Source of the DNA: Pseudomonas khavaziana
Lineage (GTDB): Bacteria; Pseudomonadota; Gammaproteobacteria; Pseudomonadales; Pseudomonadaceae
Assembly (NCBI RefSeq): GCF_019145205.1
Contig: NZ_JAHSTT010000008.1
Coordinates: 62,001-126,000, forward strand
Reading direction: 5' to 3'
Length of the DNA stretch: 64,000 nt
Under the pieces are notes generated by a model, which was not told the origin of the DNA, did no database searches, and saw only the letters and a program-made list of their open reading frames with translations. Positions 43,192 to 52,784 of the stretch are shown piece after piece (positions within the stretch are counted from its first letter, which is position 1; the number at the start of each line of letters is the position of its first letter). Position numbers and translations under genes: made by a program.

Positions 43192-43497
43192 GGGCGTGAT
43201 CCTCTCTTTTTTTGAATTCAGGCGGTGTCTGGTCCGCAAGGTTTTTAAAGTGTATACGCTCATTTTTTAAAATGGGAAGTCTGTGCGGGGAAATTTATTT
43301 TTCGGTCTTAAGAAGCTTGTGTAACTGGCAGTGTCTAGCAATTATTAGGTTTGTGTGGATTGGTAACGTTTTTAACTGGCGCTTGCAGTCCATCTTTAAA
43401 TCAGGTCTCATCATCTTTAAGTGGTGTATACGCTATAAAAATGCACTAAGTTGAAGCGCGCTGCCCGAACAGGGTGCAGCCCTCAGGAGACAGGAAA
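43192..43497. promoter_or_regulatory. Divergent nicC/nicX control region with twin GTGTATACGCT boxes
   Basis: The 306-base gap is AT-rich and has no gene. GTGTATACGCT occurs exactly at 43250-43260, 59 bases upstream of nicC, and 43424-43434, 64 bases upstream of nicX. Both are preceded by a TTTAA tract. The core GTATAC is palindromic. By position they are the best candidates for NicR (MarR-type) operators in the two promoters. Confidence 0.65.
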
Positions 43498-44550
43498 ATG
43501 CCGGTAAGCGACTGTGAATTGACCCAGATGTTTGAACACGTGTTGAAGCTGTCCAAGGTCGACCCGGCCCAGAGCGTCGCGGTGCTCAAGAGCCATTACT
43601 CCGATCCGCGTACTGTGCGTGCCGCCATGGATGCGGCGCAGCGCCTGGGGGCCAAGGTGTATGCGGTGGAATTGCCGTCGTTCAACCATCCGCGGGCGAT
43701 GGGCAACGACATGACTGCCTACTGCGGCGACACCGCGCTCACTGGCAATATTGCTGCCCAGCGTGCGCTGGAGGCAGCGGACTTGATCGTCGACACCATG
43801 ATGCTGCTGCACTCGCCGGAGCAGGAGCAGATCCTCAAGACCGGTACGCGCATCCTGCTTGCCGTCGAGCCGCCGGAAGTGCTGGCGCGCATGCTGCCCA
43901 GCGAAGAGGACAAGGTACGTGTGCTGGCCGCCGAACAGCTGCTGAAGAAGGCGCGCTCGATCCACGTCAAGTCCCGCGCCGGCAGCGACTTCCGCGCTGC
44001 TTTGGGCCAATACCCGTCGGTGACCGAGTACGGCTTCGCCGATGAACCGGGGCGCTGGGACCACTGGCCCAGCGGCTTCCTGTTTTCCTGGCCCAATGAA
44101 GAAACTGCCGAGGGCGTGCTGGTGCTGGACATCGGCGACATCCTGTTGCCGTTCAAAACCTACACCCGTGAAAAGATCACCCTGGAAATCGAAAAAGGCT
44201 TTATTACGCGGATTCACGGCGGGTTCGAGGCGCAGTACCTGAGCGACTACATGAAGTACTTCGATGACCCCGAGGTGTACGGCATCTCCCATATCGGCTG
44301 GGGCCTGCAACCACGGGCGCAATGGACGGCCATGGGCCTGCACGACAAGAACGACGGCATGTGCATGGATGCGCGGGCGTTCTATGGCAACTTCCTGTTC
44401 TCCACCGGGCCGAATACCGAAGTGGGCGGCACGCGCAAGACGCCGTGCCATATGGATATCCCGCTGCGCAATTGTGATGTGTATCTGGACGATGAGGCGG
44501 TGGTGCTGGGTGGCGATGTGGTCGCGCCAGCGCGATCACTGGCACGCTGA
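43498..44550 (+). CDS. nicX: 2,5-dihydroxypyridine 5,6-dioxygenase
   Basis: 350 residues, the length of the P. putida enzyme. A non-haem iron(II) extradiol-type dioxygenase that opens the dihydroxypyridine ring to N-formylmaleamate. The His/His/Asp iron ligands lie in ISHIGWGLQP and CHMDIPLRN (H-x-D). ATG 43498 follows CAGGAGACAGG. It is divergent from nicC with shared control sequence. Confidence 0.95.
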   Translation: MPVSDCELTQMFEHVLKLSKVDPAQSVAVLKSHYSDPRTVRAAMDAAQRLGAKVYAVELPSFNHPRAMGNDMTAYCGDTALTGNIAAQRALEAADLIVDTMMLLHSPEQEQILKTGTRILLAVEPPEVLARMLPSEEDKVRVLAAEQLLKKARSIHVKSRAGSDFRAALGQYPSVTEYGFADEPGRWDHWPSGFLFSWPNEETAEGVLVLDIGDILLPFKTYTREKITLEIEKGFITRIHGGFEAQYLSDYMKYFDDPEVYGISHIGWGLQPRAQWTAMGLHDKNDGMCMDARAFYGNFLFSTGPNTEVGGTRKTPCHMDIPLRNCDVYLDDEAVVLGGDVVAPARSLAR

Positions 44551-44856
44551 GTATCCGTGTGGGAGCTGATAGATATAGAGATCCAAGTGTGGGAGGGGGC
44601 TTGCTCCCGATGAGGGCGTGTCAGTGAGTGCATCAATACCTGACCCACCGCCATCGGGAAGCCCCCTCCCACAGTTTTTGCGGTGTGTCAGTTAAAGTGT
44701 GTATCTCTTAAGCTCATCCAGGCTGTACGGGTAAATAGCTCGATTTGCACAACACTGCAAAGCCAAATGTGGGAGGGTGTTTCTTCAAGGGCATCTTGAG
44801 TCCGTTCACTAACCCCGCCATCATGCCACCCATCCAAACCACGCACCGAGCCCGCC
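44551..44856. other. 306-base nicX-nicR gap: REPIN plus a GTGTAT-like box
   Basis: Besides the REPIN at 44588-44673 and a further half REP near 44767, the gap holds TTAAAGTGTGTATCTCTT (44692-44709), a degraded version of the box seen in front of nicC and nicX, about 150 bases before nicR. No gene is seen. Confidence 0.5.
44588..44673. repeat. REPIN (inverted REP pair)
   Basis: GTGTGGGAGGGGGCTTGCTC at the left and GGGAAGCCCCCTCCCACA at the right enclose an inner dyad around GATG...CATC. It follows the nicX stop and may end that transcript. Confidence 0.78.
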
Positions 44857-45291
44857 GTGCCTGATTCCTACGTTTTTTCTGAGCAAGTCGGCCACCTGCT
44901 GCGCAAGGCCTACCAGCGCCACCTGGCGATATTCCAGCAGAATGTCGGCGACTCCCAGCTCACCGCCGTGCAGTTCGTGACCTTGTGCGCGTTGCGCGAT
45001 CAGGGTGCAAGCTCCCTCACTGAACTGGTCAAGGCCACCGCCGTGGACCAGGCGACCATCCGCGGTATCGTCGAGCGTCTCAAGGCCAAGGCGCTGATTA
45101 CCCTGGAACCGGACCCTGCCGATAAGCGCAAGGTGGTGGTCGACTTGTCTGCCTCCGGCGCCGAACTGGTCGCGCAAACCGCACCGCGTGCGGCTCAGAT
45201 CAGCGAATTGACCATGAGCAATCTCAACCCCGCCGAGCGTGTGGCGGTCCTGTTTCTGCTGCGCAAGATGATTGACGATCCCCAGGAATAA
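44857..45291 (+). CDS. nicR: MarR-family regulator of nicotinate degradation
   Basis: 144 residues with the winged helix SSLTELVKATAVDQATIRGI and the wing LEPDPADKRKVVVDLSASG. NicR in P. putida represses nicC and nicX until 6-hydroxynicotinate is present. A GTG start is used because the conserved SYVFSEQVGHLLRKAYQRH follows. Position between nicX and nicA supports the name. Confidence 0.92.
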   Translation: MPDSYVFSEQVGHLLRKAYQRHLAIFQQNVGDSQLTAVQFVTLCALRDQGASSLTELVKATAVDQATIRGIVERLKAKALITLEPDPADKRKVVVDLSASGAELVAQTAPRAAQISELTMSNLNPAERVAVLFLLRKMIDDPQE

Positions 45292-45322
45292 CTTGCGCTG
45301 GCATCGTTTTTGCTCTGTGTTC

Positions 45323-45413
45323 ATGTAGTAGCCACTTCATCAGTAGAGTGTGTCGCGAGGCCCCAGGTCCGCGGCGTTTTTTTTGATTATTTGATGTAGC
45401 AGGCACTTCACCA
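45323..45413. promoter_or_regulatory. Duplicated dyad upstream of nicAB
   Basis: ATGTAGTAGCCACTTCATCA (45323-45342) and ATGTAGCAGGCACTTCACCA (45394-45413) are a 17/20 direct repeat, 71 bases apart. Each has the imperfect dyad TGTAGT or TGTAGC with ACTTCA. They fill the nicR-nicA gap, and NicS (TetR-type) is the likely binder. Confidence 0.6.
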
Positions 45414-45432
45414 ACCGGCACAGGCGAAGCGA

Positions 45433-45918
45433 ATGACCAGCCAACTCATCACGGTAACGCTTGAGGTCAACGGCCAGACAAGCGAAGTCAGCGCCATGGC
45501 GGATACACCGCTGTTACTGGTACTGCGCAACGACCTGCAACTCAATGGCCCCAAGTACGGCTGTGGCCTGGGGGAGTGCGGTGCCTGCACCGTGATCATT
45601 GATGGCGTGGCCGCTCGTTCCTGTGTGTTCCCTCTGGCGGGTGCAGCAGGGCGCAGGATCGTCACCCTTGAAGGTCTGGGTACGCGCCAGGCGCCGCACC
45701 CGGTGCAGCAGGCGTTCATCGACGAGCAGGCCGCGCAATGCGGCTACTGCCTCAACGGCATGATCATGACTGCCAAGGCCCTGCTCGACCGCAACCCCAA
45801 GCCCAGTGAAACCCAGGTACGCAACGAGCTGTCGGGCAACCTTTGCCGCTGCGGCACCCATATCGAGATCCTGCGCGCGGTATTGCGTGCGGCACGCCTT
45901 ATGAACGTGGACGGATGA
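45433..45918 (+). CDS. nicA: Nicotinate hydroxylase, small [2Fe-2S] subunit
   Basis: 161 residues. Two [2Fe-2S] clusters are visible: a plant-type site CGLGECGACTV and an alpha-helical site CGYCLNGMI...LCRCGTH. NicA passes electrons from the molybdenum site of NicB. The pair hydroxylates nicotinate to 6-hydroxynicotinate at the start of the pathway. The stop overlaps nicB by ATGA. Confidence 0.95.
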   Translation: MTSQLITVTLEVNGQTSEVSAMADTPLLLVLRNDLQLNGPKYGCGLGECGACTVIIDGVAARSCVFPLAGAAGRRIVTLEGLGTRQAPHPVQQAFIDEQAAQCGYCLNGMIMTAKALLDRNPKPSETQVRNELSGNLCRCGTHIEILRAVLRAARLMNVDG

Positions 45919-48900
45919 TCATGACCGAAACGACCCTTTCCCGTGAACAGTGGCTGGCCAAGGCCGGTGTATTGCTGGTTGTCGATGATGTATTGCCGCC
46001 CTCGGGGCCGGTGGCCAAGGGCGGCACGCCCACGGTCAAACCCAAGGAGCTGGGGCTGTTTATCGCCGTGAACGATGATGGCCTGGTGTATGCGTTCAAT
46101 GGTCATGTGGACCTGGGGACCGGCGTGCGCACGGCGTTGGCGCAGATCGTCGCCGAAGAACTGGACCTGGGCATGGACCAGGTGAGGATGGTGCTGGGCG
46201 ACACCGCGCGTGCGCCGAACCAGGGCGCGACCATTGCCAGTGCGACCTTGCAGATTTGCGCCGTGCCCCTGCGCAACGCAGCGGCAGAGGCGCGACGCTT
46301 TTTGTTGGCACGGGCGGCAGGACGCTGGGGCGTCGGTACCGCCAGCCTCAAGGTCGAGGCCGGTGTTATCCACGCCGCCGATGGGCGCACCACCACCTAT
46401 TCCGAGCTGGTCAGCGGCCAGCATGACCAAGTGCGCATCAGCGGCAACGCGCCGCTCAAGGCCACCGCGGACTACCGCTTGGTCGGCCAGGACACGGCCC
46501 GCGTGGACATCCCCGGCAAAGCCACCGGCGAGCTGACTTACGTGCACGACATGCGCGTGCCGGGCATGCTCCATGGCCGGGTGGTGCGCCCGCCGTATGC
46601 GGGGCTCGACTGTGGGGAGTTTGTTGGCAATAGCCTGTTGAGTGTGGACGAAGCCTCCATCGCCCATATCCCCGGCATCGTCGCGGTGGTGGTGATCCGG
46701 GATTTTGTCGGCGTAGTGGCGTTGCGCGAAGAACAGGCGATCAAGGCTGCCGCCGAGCTGCAGGTGCAATGGAAACCGTGGGCTCACGCGGCGCCGGATA
46801 TGCGCGACGTGGCGCAGGCCATTCGCGCCAACCCGCGCGTGCGCCGCACCGTGCTTGATCAGGGCGAGGTCGACGCCGCCCTGGCCAATGCCAGCCAGCG
46901 CATGCCGCGCACTTACCTCTGGCCCTACCAGATGCACGCCTCCATCGGCCCATCCTGCGCCGTGGCGGATTATCAGGACAGCGGCAGCCGCGTATGGTCC
47001 GGCAGCCAGAACCCGCACCTTCTGCGTGCCGACCTGGCCTGGCTGCTGGAATGCGATGAAGCCCTGATCGAGGTGATCCGCATGGAAGCCGCCGGCTGTT
47101 ACGGGCGCAACTGTGCCGACGATGTGTGCGCCGACGCCTTGTTGTTGTCCCGGGCGGTGGGCAAGCCGGTGCGCGTACAACTGACCCGTGAACAGGAACA
47201 TCTATGGGAGCCCAAGGGCACCGCGCAATTGATGGAGGTGGACGGCGGCGTGAACGCCGATGGCAGCATCGCCGCCTATGATTTCGAAACCAGCTACCCG
47301 TCCAATGGCGCGCCGACCCTGGCATTGCTGCTGACCGGCCGCGTCGAACCGGTGGCGGCGATGTTCGAAATGGGCGACCGCACTTCGATCCCGCCTTATG
47401 ACATCGACAATATGCGCGTGACCATCAACGACATGGCACCCATCGTGCGGGCTTCGTGGATGCGTGGCGTGTCGGCCTTGCCCAACACCTTTGCCCACGA
47501 ATCCTATATCGATGAACTGGCCTTCGCCGCTGGTGTCGATCCGGTGGAATACCGCCTGCGTTACCTCAAGGACCCGCGCGCCATCGACTTGGTGAAATCT
47601 ACCGCCGAACGCGCCGCCTGGTCCCCACGCACCGCGCCGATGCAAACCGCCAGCGATGACCACCTGTTACGTGGCCGCGGCTTTGCCTATGCGCGCTACA
47701 TCCACAGTAAGTTTCCCGGCTTCGGCGCGGCCTGGGCCGCATGGGTAGCGGACGTGGCCATCGACAAGCACACCGGCGATGTATCGGTGACGCGGGTGGT
47801 GATCGGCCATGACGCGGGGATGATGATCAACCCGGCGGGGGTTGAGCATCAGATCCATGGCAATGTAATTCAGTCCACCAGCCGTGTATTGAAGGAGCGC
47901 GTGACCTTCGAGGAATCCACGGTGGCGAGCAAGGAGTGGGGCGGTTACCCGATCCTGACCTTTCCTGAGGTGCCGAAGATCGATGTGCTGATGATGCCGC
48001 GCCAGGACCAGCCGCCCATGGGTGCCGGTGAATCGGCGTCGGTACCCAGCGCGGCGGCGATTGCCAATGCGATCTATGACGCCACCGGTATCCGTTTTCG
48101 CGAGTTGCCGATCACCCCGGAGCGGGTACTGGCGGCATTGAATGCCGGCACCTTGGCTGAGCCGGCCAAGTCGCCACAAAAACGCCGCAAATGGTGGTTC
48201 GGCGCGCTGTTCGCGACCCTCGGAGCACTGCTGGCCACGGCCTGGCCGTTGCACAGCGAAATCACGCCTATCGCAACGCCCAACCCCGGCACCTGGTCCA
48301 AAGCCACCCTGGAGCGCGGGCGCCTGCTTGCGGCGGTCGGCGACTGCGCGGTGTGCCATACGGCGCCGGGTGGGGCGCCCAATGCCGGCGGCCTGGCCAT
48401 GCAGACGCCGTTCGGCACCTTGTACAGCAGCAACATCACCCCGGATGTGAACACCGGCATTGGCGCCTGGTCGTACCCGGCCTTCGAACGGGCAATGCGT
48501 GACGGCATCGGGCGCGACGGGCGTAACCTGTATCCGGCGTTTCCCTATACGGCATTTCGCAATATCAACGAGGCAGACATGCAGGCGCTGTATGCCTACC
48601 TGATGTCCCAAGCGCCAGTCAGCCGGGCAGCAACGCCGAACGCGATGAAGTTTCCGTTCAATTTCAGACCCTTGATGGCGGGGTGGAACGCACTGAACCT
48701 GAGGCGCGGCGAAATCACCCCGCAGCCTGAGCACAGTGAACAATGGAATCGCGGCAATTATCTGGTCAATGGCCTGGGACACTGCGCCGCGTGTCATTCG
48801 CCGCGCAACCTCATGGGGGCGGAAAAGGGCGGCAAGGCATTCCTCGCCGGCGGTGTGGTAGATGGCTGGGACGCCCCGGCGCTGACGGGGTTGTCCAAGA

Positions 48901-49445
48901 CCCCGACGCCCTGGACCGAAGACCAGCTGTTTACCTATTTGAGCACCGGCTATTCCGACGCCCATGGTGTGGCGGCGGGCCCGATGGGGCCAGTGGTGAG
49001 CGAATTGTCGAAGCTGCCGAAGGCGGATATCCGTGCGATGGCGGTGTATCTGGCTTCGCTCAATCACGAAGCGGCAGCGCAGGCACAGGTTGCAGCAGCG
49101 CCTGTACCGAATCCGAACGGCCGGCGCGTCTTCGAAGGTTCGTGCAAAGCCTGCCATGCCGATGGGCTGGGGCCGAAACTGTTTGGGGTCAGCCCGTCAT
49201 TGGCGACCAACACTAATGTGTTCAGCGACCAGCCGGATAATTTGATCAAGGTGATTTTGCAAGGCATCCCCCAGCCGGCGACCCGCGACCTGGGGTATAT
49301 GCCGGGGTTCAGGGACAGCTTGTCAAATACCCAGGTGGCGGATCTGGTGGCCTACTTGCGCGGGCGATTTGCGCCGAACGCGCCACAGTGGCAAGGGCTG
49401 GAACAGAAGGTCGCCCACTTGCGCGCCAACCCCGGCAGCCATTGA
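45915..49445 (+). CDS. nicB: Nicotinate hydroxylase, molybdopterin subunit with three c-type haems
   Basis: 1176 residues. The N-terminal two thirds is an aldehyde-oxidoreductase/xanthine-dehydrogenase-like molybdopterin domain (GTGVRTALAQIVAEEL, PPMGAGESASVPS). A hydrophobic helix (about 755-785) follows, then three haem sites: CAVCHTAPG, CAACHSPRN and CKACHADG. Thus electrons leave through cytochrome c domains to the membrane chain instead of NAD, as in P. putida NicB. ATG 45915 (ATGA with the nicA stop) is used; ATG 45921 is an alternative. Confidence 0.95.
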   Translation: MIMTETTLSREQWLAKAGVLLVVDDVLPPSGPVAKGGTPTVKPKELGLFIAVNDDGLVYAFNGHVDLGTGVRTALAQIVAEELDLGMDQVRMVLGDTARAPNQGATIASATLQICAVPLRNAAAEARRFLLARAAGRWGVGTASLKVEAGVIHAADGRTTTYSELVSGQHDQVRISGNAPLKATADYRLVGQDTARVDIPGKATGELTYVHDMRVPGMLHGRVVRPPYAGLDCGEFVGNSLLSVDEASIAHIPGIVAVVVIRDFVGVVALREEQAIKAAAELQVQWKPWAHAAPDMRDVAQAIRANPRVRRTVLDQGEVDAALANASQRMPRTYLWPYQMHASIGPSCAVADYQDSGSRVWSGSQNPHLLRADLAWLLECDEALIEVIRMEAAGCYGRNCADDVCADALLLSRAVGKPVRVQLTREQEHLWEPKGTAQLMEVDGGVNADGSIAAYDFETSYPSNGAPTLALLLTGRVEPVAAMFEMGDRTSIPPYDIDNMRVTINDMAPIVRASWMRGVSALPNTFAHESYIDELAFAAGVDPVEYRLRYLKDPRAIDLVKSTAERAAWSPRTAPMQTASDDHLLRGRGFAYARYIHSKFPGFGAAWAAWVADVAIDKHTGDVSVTRVVIGHDAGMMINPAGVEHQIHGNVIQSTSRVLKERVTFEESTVASKEWGGYPILTFPEVPKIDVLMMPRQDQPPMGAGESASVPSAAAIANAIYDATGIRFRELPITPERVLAALNAGTLAEPAKSPQKRRKWWFGALFATLGALLATAWPLHSEITPIATPNPGTWSKATLERGRLLAAVGDCAVCHTAPGGAPNAGGLAMQTPFGTLYSSNITPDVNTGIGAWSYPAFERAMRDGIGRDGRNLYPAFPYTAFRNINEADMQALYAYLMSQAPVSRAATPNAMKFPFNFRPLMAGWNALNLRRGEITPQPEHSEQWNRGNYLVNGLGHCAACHSPRNLMGAEKGGKAFLAGGVVDGWDAPALTGLSKTPTPWTEDQLFTYLSTGYSDAHGVAAGPMGPVVSELSKLPKADIRAMAVYLASLNHEAAAQAQVAAAPVPNPNGRRVFEGSCKACHADGLGPKLFGVSPSLATNTNVFSDQPDNLIKVILQGIPQPATRDLGYMPGFRDSLSNTQVADLVAYLRGRFAPNAPQWQGLEQKVAHLRANPGSH

Positions 49446-49494
49446 CTGTGGAAGAGGCGGCGCGACGATTCGACTTGTCCCCGATGGCGGTACT

Positions 49495-50163
49495 TCAGTT
49501 AATAAACCCCTCGGCTGACACACTGTCAGGCATGACGCCGCGCAGCACCAGGTCGCTGATGAATGCCAGCCAATCCTGCTGCTGTCCCTCGTTCGACAGG
49601 TCTTCACCCAGGAACGAACTGAGGGTATGGCGGTTGGAGTTGTAGAAGTAGCACAGCGAAGCAATCATCAAGTACACATGCTTGAGGTCGATGTCCTGGC
49701 GAAACACGCCCTGGGCCTGGCCGGCCTCGATGATCGGGCGTAGCACGCCGACCGCTTCACCGGACAACCGACGCATTTCGCTGGACTGCCGGGCATGCTT
49801 GCCCTGGTGCAGGTTCTCGATACTCAGGATCGCCACGAACTCGGGATGCTTGACGTAATAGTTCCAGATAAACGCCACCAGCTCGCGCAGGGCCTGGGCC
49901 GGTGCCGCAAGGTCCAGCTTGAGCTTGCCCTCGGCCTGGTTGAACTGCTCGTAGATATGTTCCAGCACGCAGGTGAACAGCTGCTCCTTGCTGCCGAAGT
50001 AGTAGTAAAGCATGCGGTCGTTGGACTCTGCGACCTTGGAAATGCTGTCGACGCGCCCTCCCGAATAGCCGTCGCGAGCGAACACCTTGACCGCCGCCTG
50101 CAGGATGCGCGCCCGCGTCTGGTCGGCCTGTTGCGCGCGAATACCAGTCTTCTTGATCGCCAT
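49495..50163 (-). CDS. nicS: TetR-family regulator of nicAB
   Basis: 222 residues; the DNA-binding head ILQAAVKVFARDGYSGGRVD and SISKVAESNDRMLYYYFGSK is clear. In P. putida NicS represses nicAB and responds to nicotinate and 6-hydroxynicotinate. It converges on nicB, with 49 bases between stops, and is divergent from ggt. The start at 50163 leaves off 32 upstream non-conserved codons. Confidence 0.9.
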   Translation of the reverse strand: MAIKKTGIRAQQADQTRARILQAAVKVFARDGYSGGRVDSISKVAESNDRMLYYYFGSKEQLFTCVLEHIYEQFNQAEGKLKLDLAAPAQALRELVAFIWNYYVKHPEFVAILSIENLHQGKHARQSSEMRRLSGEAVGVLRPIIEAGQAQGVFRQDIDLKHVYLMIASLCYFYNSNRHTLSSFLGEDLSNEGQQQDWLAFISDLVLRGVMPDSVSAEGFIN

Positions 50164-50323
50164 CTCATAGGGCCTTGCTAGACACTCAGGGCGCGAAATA
50201 TAACATGGGCTTTTTTGCGCCCGTTCTACCACCGACAAGTTCTGTAATAAAAACGCCATTGCGCTGGGGAATAAATCCGCAAGGGGCTATTTTGGTGCAT
50301 CTCAATCACCAGAGTAGCCATGG

Positions 50324-51475
50324 ATGAAATACCAACCTTTGAGCCGCACCTTGATTGCCACGGTGCTGGTATTGACGCTAGGCGGCGTGCACGCTGCGTC
50401 GCAAGCCCCGGTCGCCGGTGAAAATGGCATGGTGGTGACGGCCCAGCATCTGGCCACGCATGTTGGCGTGGATGTGCTCAAGGCCGGGGGCAACGCGGTG
50501 GACGCGGCAGTGGCCGTAGGCTACGCGCTGGCCGTGGTGTACCCGGCGGCGGGCAACCTCGGCGGCGGCGGTTTCATGACCGTGCAACTGGCCGACGGGC
50601 GCAAGACCTTCCTCGACTTCCGCGAAAAAGCCCCGCTGGCGGCGACTGCCGACATGTATCTGGACAAGGCCGGCAACGTGGTCGAGGGCCTGAGTGCCAA
50701 AGGCCATCTGGCGGTTGGCGTACCGGGCACCGTTTCCGGCATGGAACTGGCCCTGAGCAAATACGGCACGCTCAAGCGTGAGCAGGTGATTGCCCCGGCA
50801 ATCAAGCTGGCGGAAAACGGCTTTGAACTGGAGCAGGGCGATATCGACCTGTTGCACACCGCCACCGGCGAGTTCGAAAAAGACCAGGACCTGCGCGGGA
50901 TTTTCCTGCACAACGGCCAACCGCTGCAGGTGGGCCAGAAGCTGGTGCAGAAAGACCTGGCCAAGACCCTCAGGGAAATCTCCGCCAAGGGCACCGACGG
51001 CTTCTATAAAGGTTGGGTGGCCAAGGCCCTGGTGGACTCCAGCCAGGCCGGCAAAGGCATCATCACCCAGGCCGATCTCGACAGGTACAAGACCCGCGAG
51101 CTGGCGCCCATCGAGTGCGATTACCGCGGCTACCACGTGGTGTCGGCACCGCCACCCAGCTCGGGTGGCGTGGTGATCTGCCAGATCATGAACATTCTCG
51201 AAGGCTACCCGATGGCCGATCTGGGCTATCACTCGGCCCAGGGCCTGCACTACCAGATCGAAGCGATGCGCCACGCCTATGTGGACCGCAACAGTTACCT
51301 GGGCGACCCGGACTTCGTGAAGAACCCGATCGAACATCTGCTCGACAAGAACTACGCGGCGAAACTGCGTGACGCCATCGAGCCGCATAAGGCCGGGGAC
51401 TCCCAGGCGATCAAGCCGGGGGTGTCGCCCCATGAAGGCAATAACACCACCCACTATTCCATCGTCGACAAGTGG
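50324..51475 (+). pseudogene. ggt: Gamma-glutamyltranspeptidase, 5' part (interrupted by insertion)
   Basis: GGT is a periplasmic enzyme that removes gamma-glutamyl groups from glutathione and glutamine; the precursor cuts itself before a Thr to give large and small subunits. This part codes for the signal peptide (MKYQPLSRTLIATVLVLTLG), the whole large subunit and the start of the small one: NNTTHYSIVDKW, nucleophile T376, ends at W384. The frame then continues into the inserted element for only ten codons (stop at 51506-51508). The matching 3' part resumes at 56742 with W-G-N-A-V-S-V-T-Y. Joined, the two give a normal 575-codon gene with no lost bases beyond a shared TGG. Confidence 0.93.
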
Positions 51476-51647
51476 TTGGTCGACCCCGAAGTGTTACACG
51501 TCGGTTGACCACCCCGCGTACCGCTTTTATAGTCCCCGGCCCAATCTCCACGGCCGCTGACGTGAATAAACAAATCAAAGTAATTAGTCATCGAGTCCCT
51601 TTACCAAGACTGATAGCACAAGTGTCTGCATTTACTAAAGTCCTTCT
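51476..51647. other. Left end of the element, non-coding
   Basis: No gene is seen in these 172 bases. The first nine bases read TTGGTCGAC; GTCGAC at 51479-51484 mirrors host GTCGAC at 51464-51469 across AAGTGGTTG, giving a recombinase-site-like dyad centred on the junction. GTGTTACAC follows at 51491. A promoter for the four-gene operon should lie in the AT-rich part (51560-51647). Confidence 0.55.
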
Positions 51648-52784
51648 ATGAAGCTCATCTTTTCTACCGAGAGCTTTGAGATGATGGGTAGGCCTTACCC
51701 AAAATTCCCGCTAATCCTTGGCTCAAATATGCACGTTGTTTCAGAGTCTTTCGAGTTTCTGATCGATGAGTGTGTCAAGCGTGGTCGCGTGCAAAGCGAA
51801 GGAAGTTGGCAAGTGTATGGAGGGGCAATCTATGACTTTCTCGCTTTCTGTGAGGCGAACGAACTTGACTGGATGGACAGCACTGACAGAGATAATCCTA
51901 TTCTTGCAATCTATAGAGATTGGAGCCTAACCGAATGCGGTCTTGCACCACAAACAGTGAATGCACGCCTGAGGATAGTAATCAAACTCTACAAGTTTGC
52001 GTTGCGAAAAAAATGGATTTGCTCACTCCCTTACAGAATCGAAGAGATTAGAGTTCGCCAGCCAAAAGGGTTTCTAGCACATACCGATACCACGGGTGGT
52101 TATAAAATGACGCCAGACGTTTTGGCCAAGTCTCAAAAAACTAGGATTGGTGTTCTTACCCACGGGCAAGTTAGTCAGCTCCTCTCGTCCGTAAGCAACA
52201 CGGAACACCTGCTTATTACGCGTCTCGCGCTAGCGACGGGCCTCCGCAAGCAAGAGTTGCTGACATTTCCTGTTAAGTACGTCAGAAACCCCGCGGAGTT
52301 CACCGGATCTAAGTACCATGTGAGAGTAGATCTCGATCCAGGCGATATGACTCTTAAAGGCGGCAAGCCCAGAGGAATCGATGTTCCAACTGCCTTGATG
52401 ACAGAACTCTGGCGATATGTTCAATTGGAGCGGGGGAAAAGATCCTCTATAAGCGGCTTGCATCAATCAGTACTATTCCTTAATTCTTCTGGCCTCCCTT
52501 GGAGTAGCAATGGAAGGGGGCTAAATAAAGTGTACAAAGATCTTGGCCTTCCGTTCGACGTTCGGCCTCATATCTTGCGGCATACTTATGCTACTCATTC
52601 TCTGTATCTGCTCAGGAAGCTTAAGACGAGCTTTGATCCGCTTATGTATATTCGCGACCGAATGGGCCACGCTAGTCTTTCAACAACTGAAAAATATCTC
52701 CACTATTTGGATATTCTAGAAAGTAATGTAATGGATGAGTTTCAAAGCGAGCTTGATAACATGTGCAGGGGAATTGCTCAGTGA
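51648..52784 (+). CDS. Tyrosine recombinase 1 (TnpA-like)
   Basis: 378 residues. A SAM-like core-binding N-terminus (about 30-130) and a catalytic domain with all expected residues: Arg in ATGLRKQELL, Lys in TLKGGK, HILRHTYATH (His and second Arg), GHASLSTTEKYLHY (third His and Tyr nucleophile). It should cut and join DNA without a double-strand break. It overlaps the next gene by four bases (GTGA), and is the smallest of the three recombinases. Confidence 0.88.
   Translation: MKLIFSTESFEMMGRPYPKFPLILGSNMHVVSESFEFLIDECVKRGRVQSEGSWQVYGGAIYDFLAFCEANELDWMDSTDRDNPILAIYRDWSLTECGLAPQTVNARLRIVIKLYKFALRKKWICSLPYRIEEIRVRQPKGFLAHTDTTGGYKMTPDVLAKSQKTRIGVLTHGQVSQLLSSVSNTEHLLITRLALATGLRKQELLTFPVKYVRNPAEFTGSKYHVRVDLDPGDMTLKGGKPRGIDVPTALMTELWRYVQLERGKRSSISGLHQSVLFLNSSGLPWSSNGRGLNKVYKDLGLPFDVRPHILRHTYATHSLYLLRKLKTSFDPLMYIRDRMGHASLSTTEKYLHYLDILESNVMDEFQSELDNMCRGIAQ

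Noticed and set aside
45744..47201. 485-residue minus-strand frame over nicA/nicB
   Set aside because: Antisense of a clear molybdoenzyme; no motif of its own.
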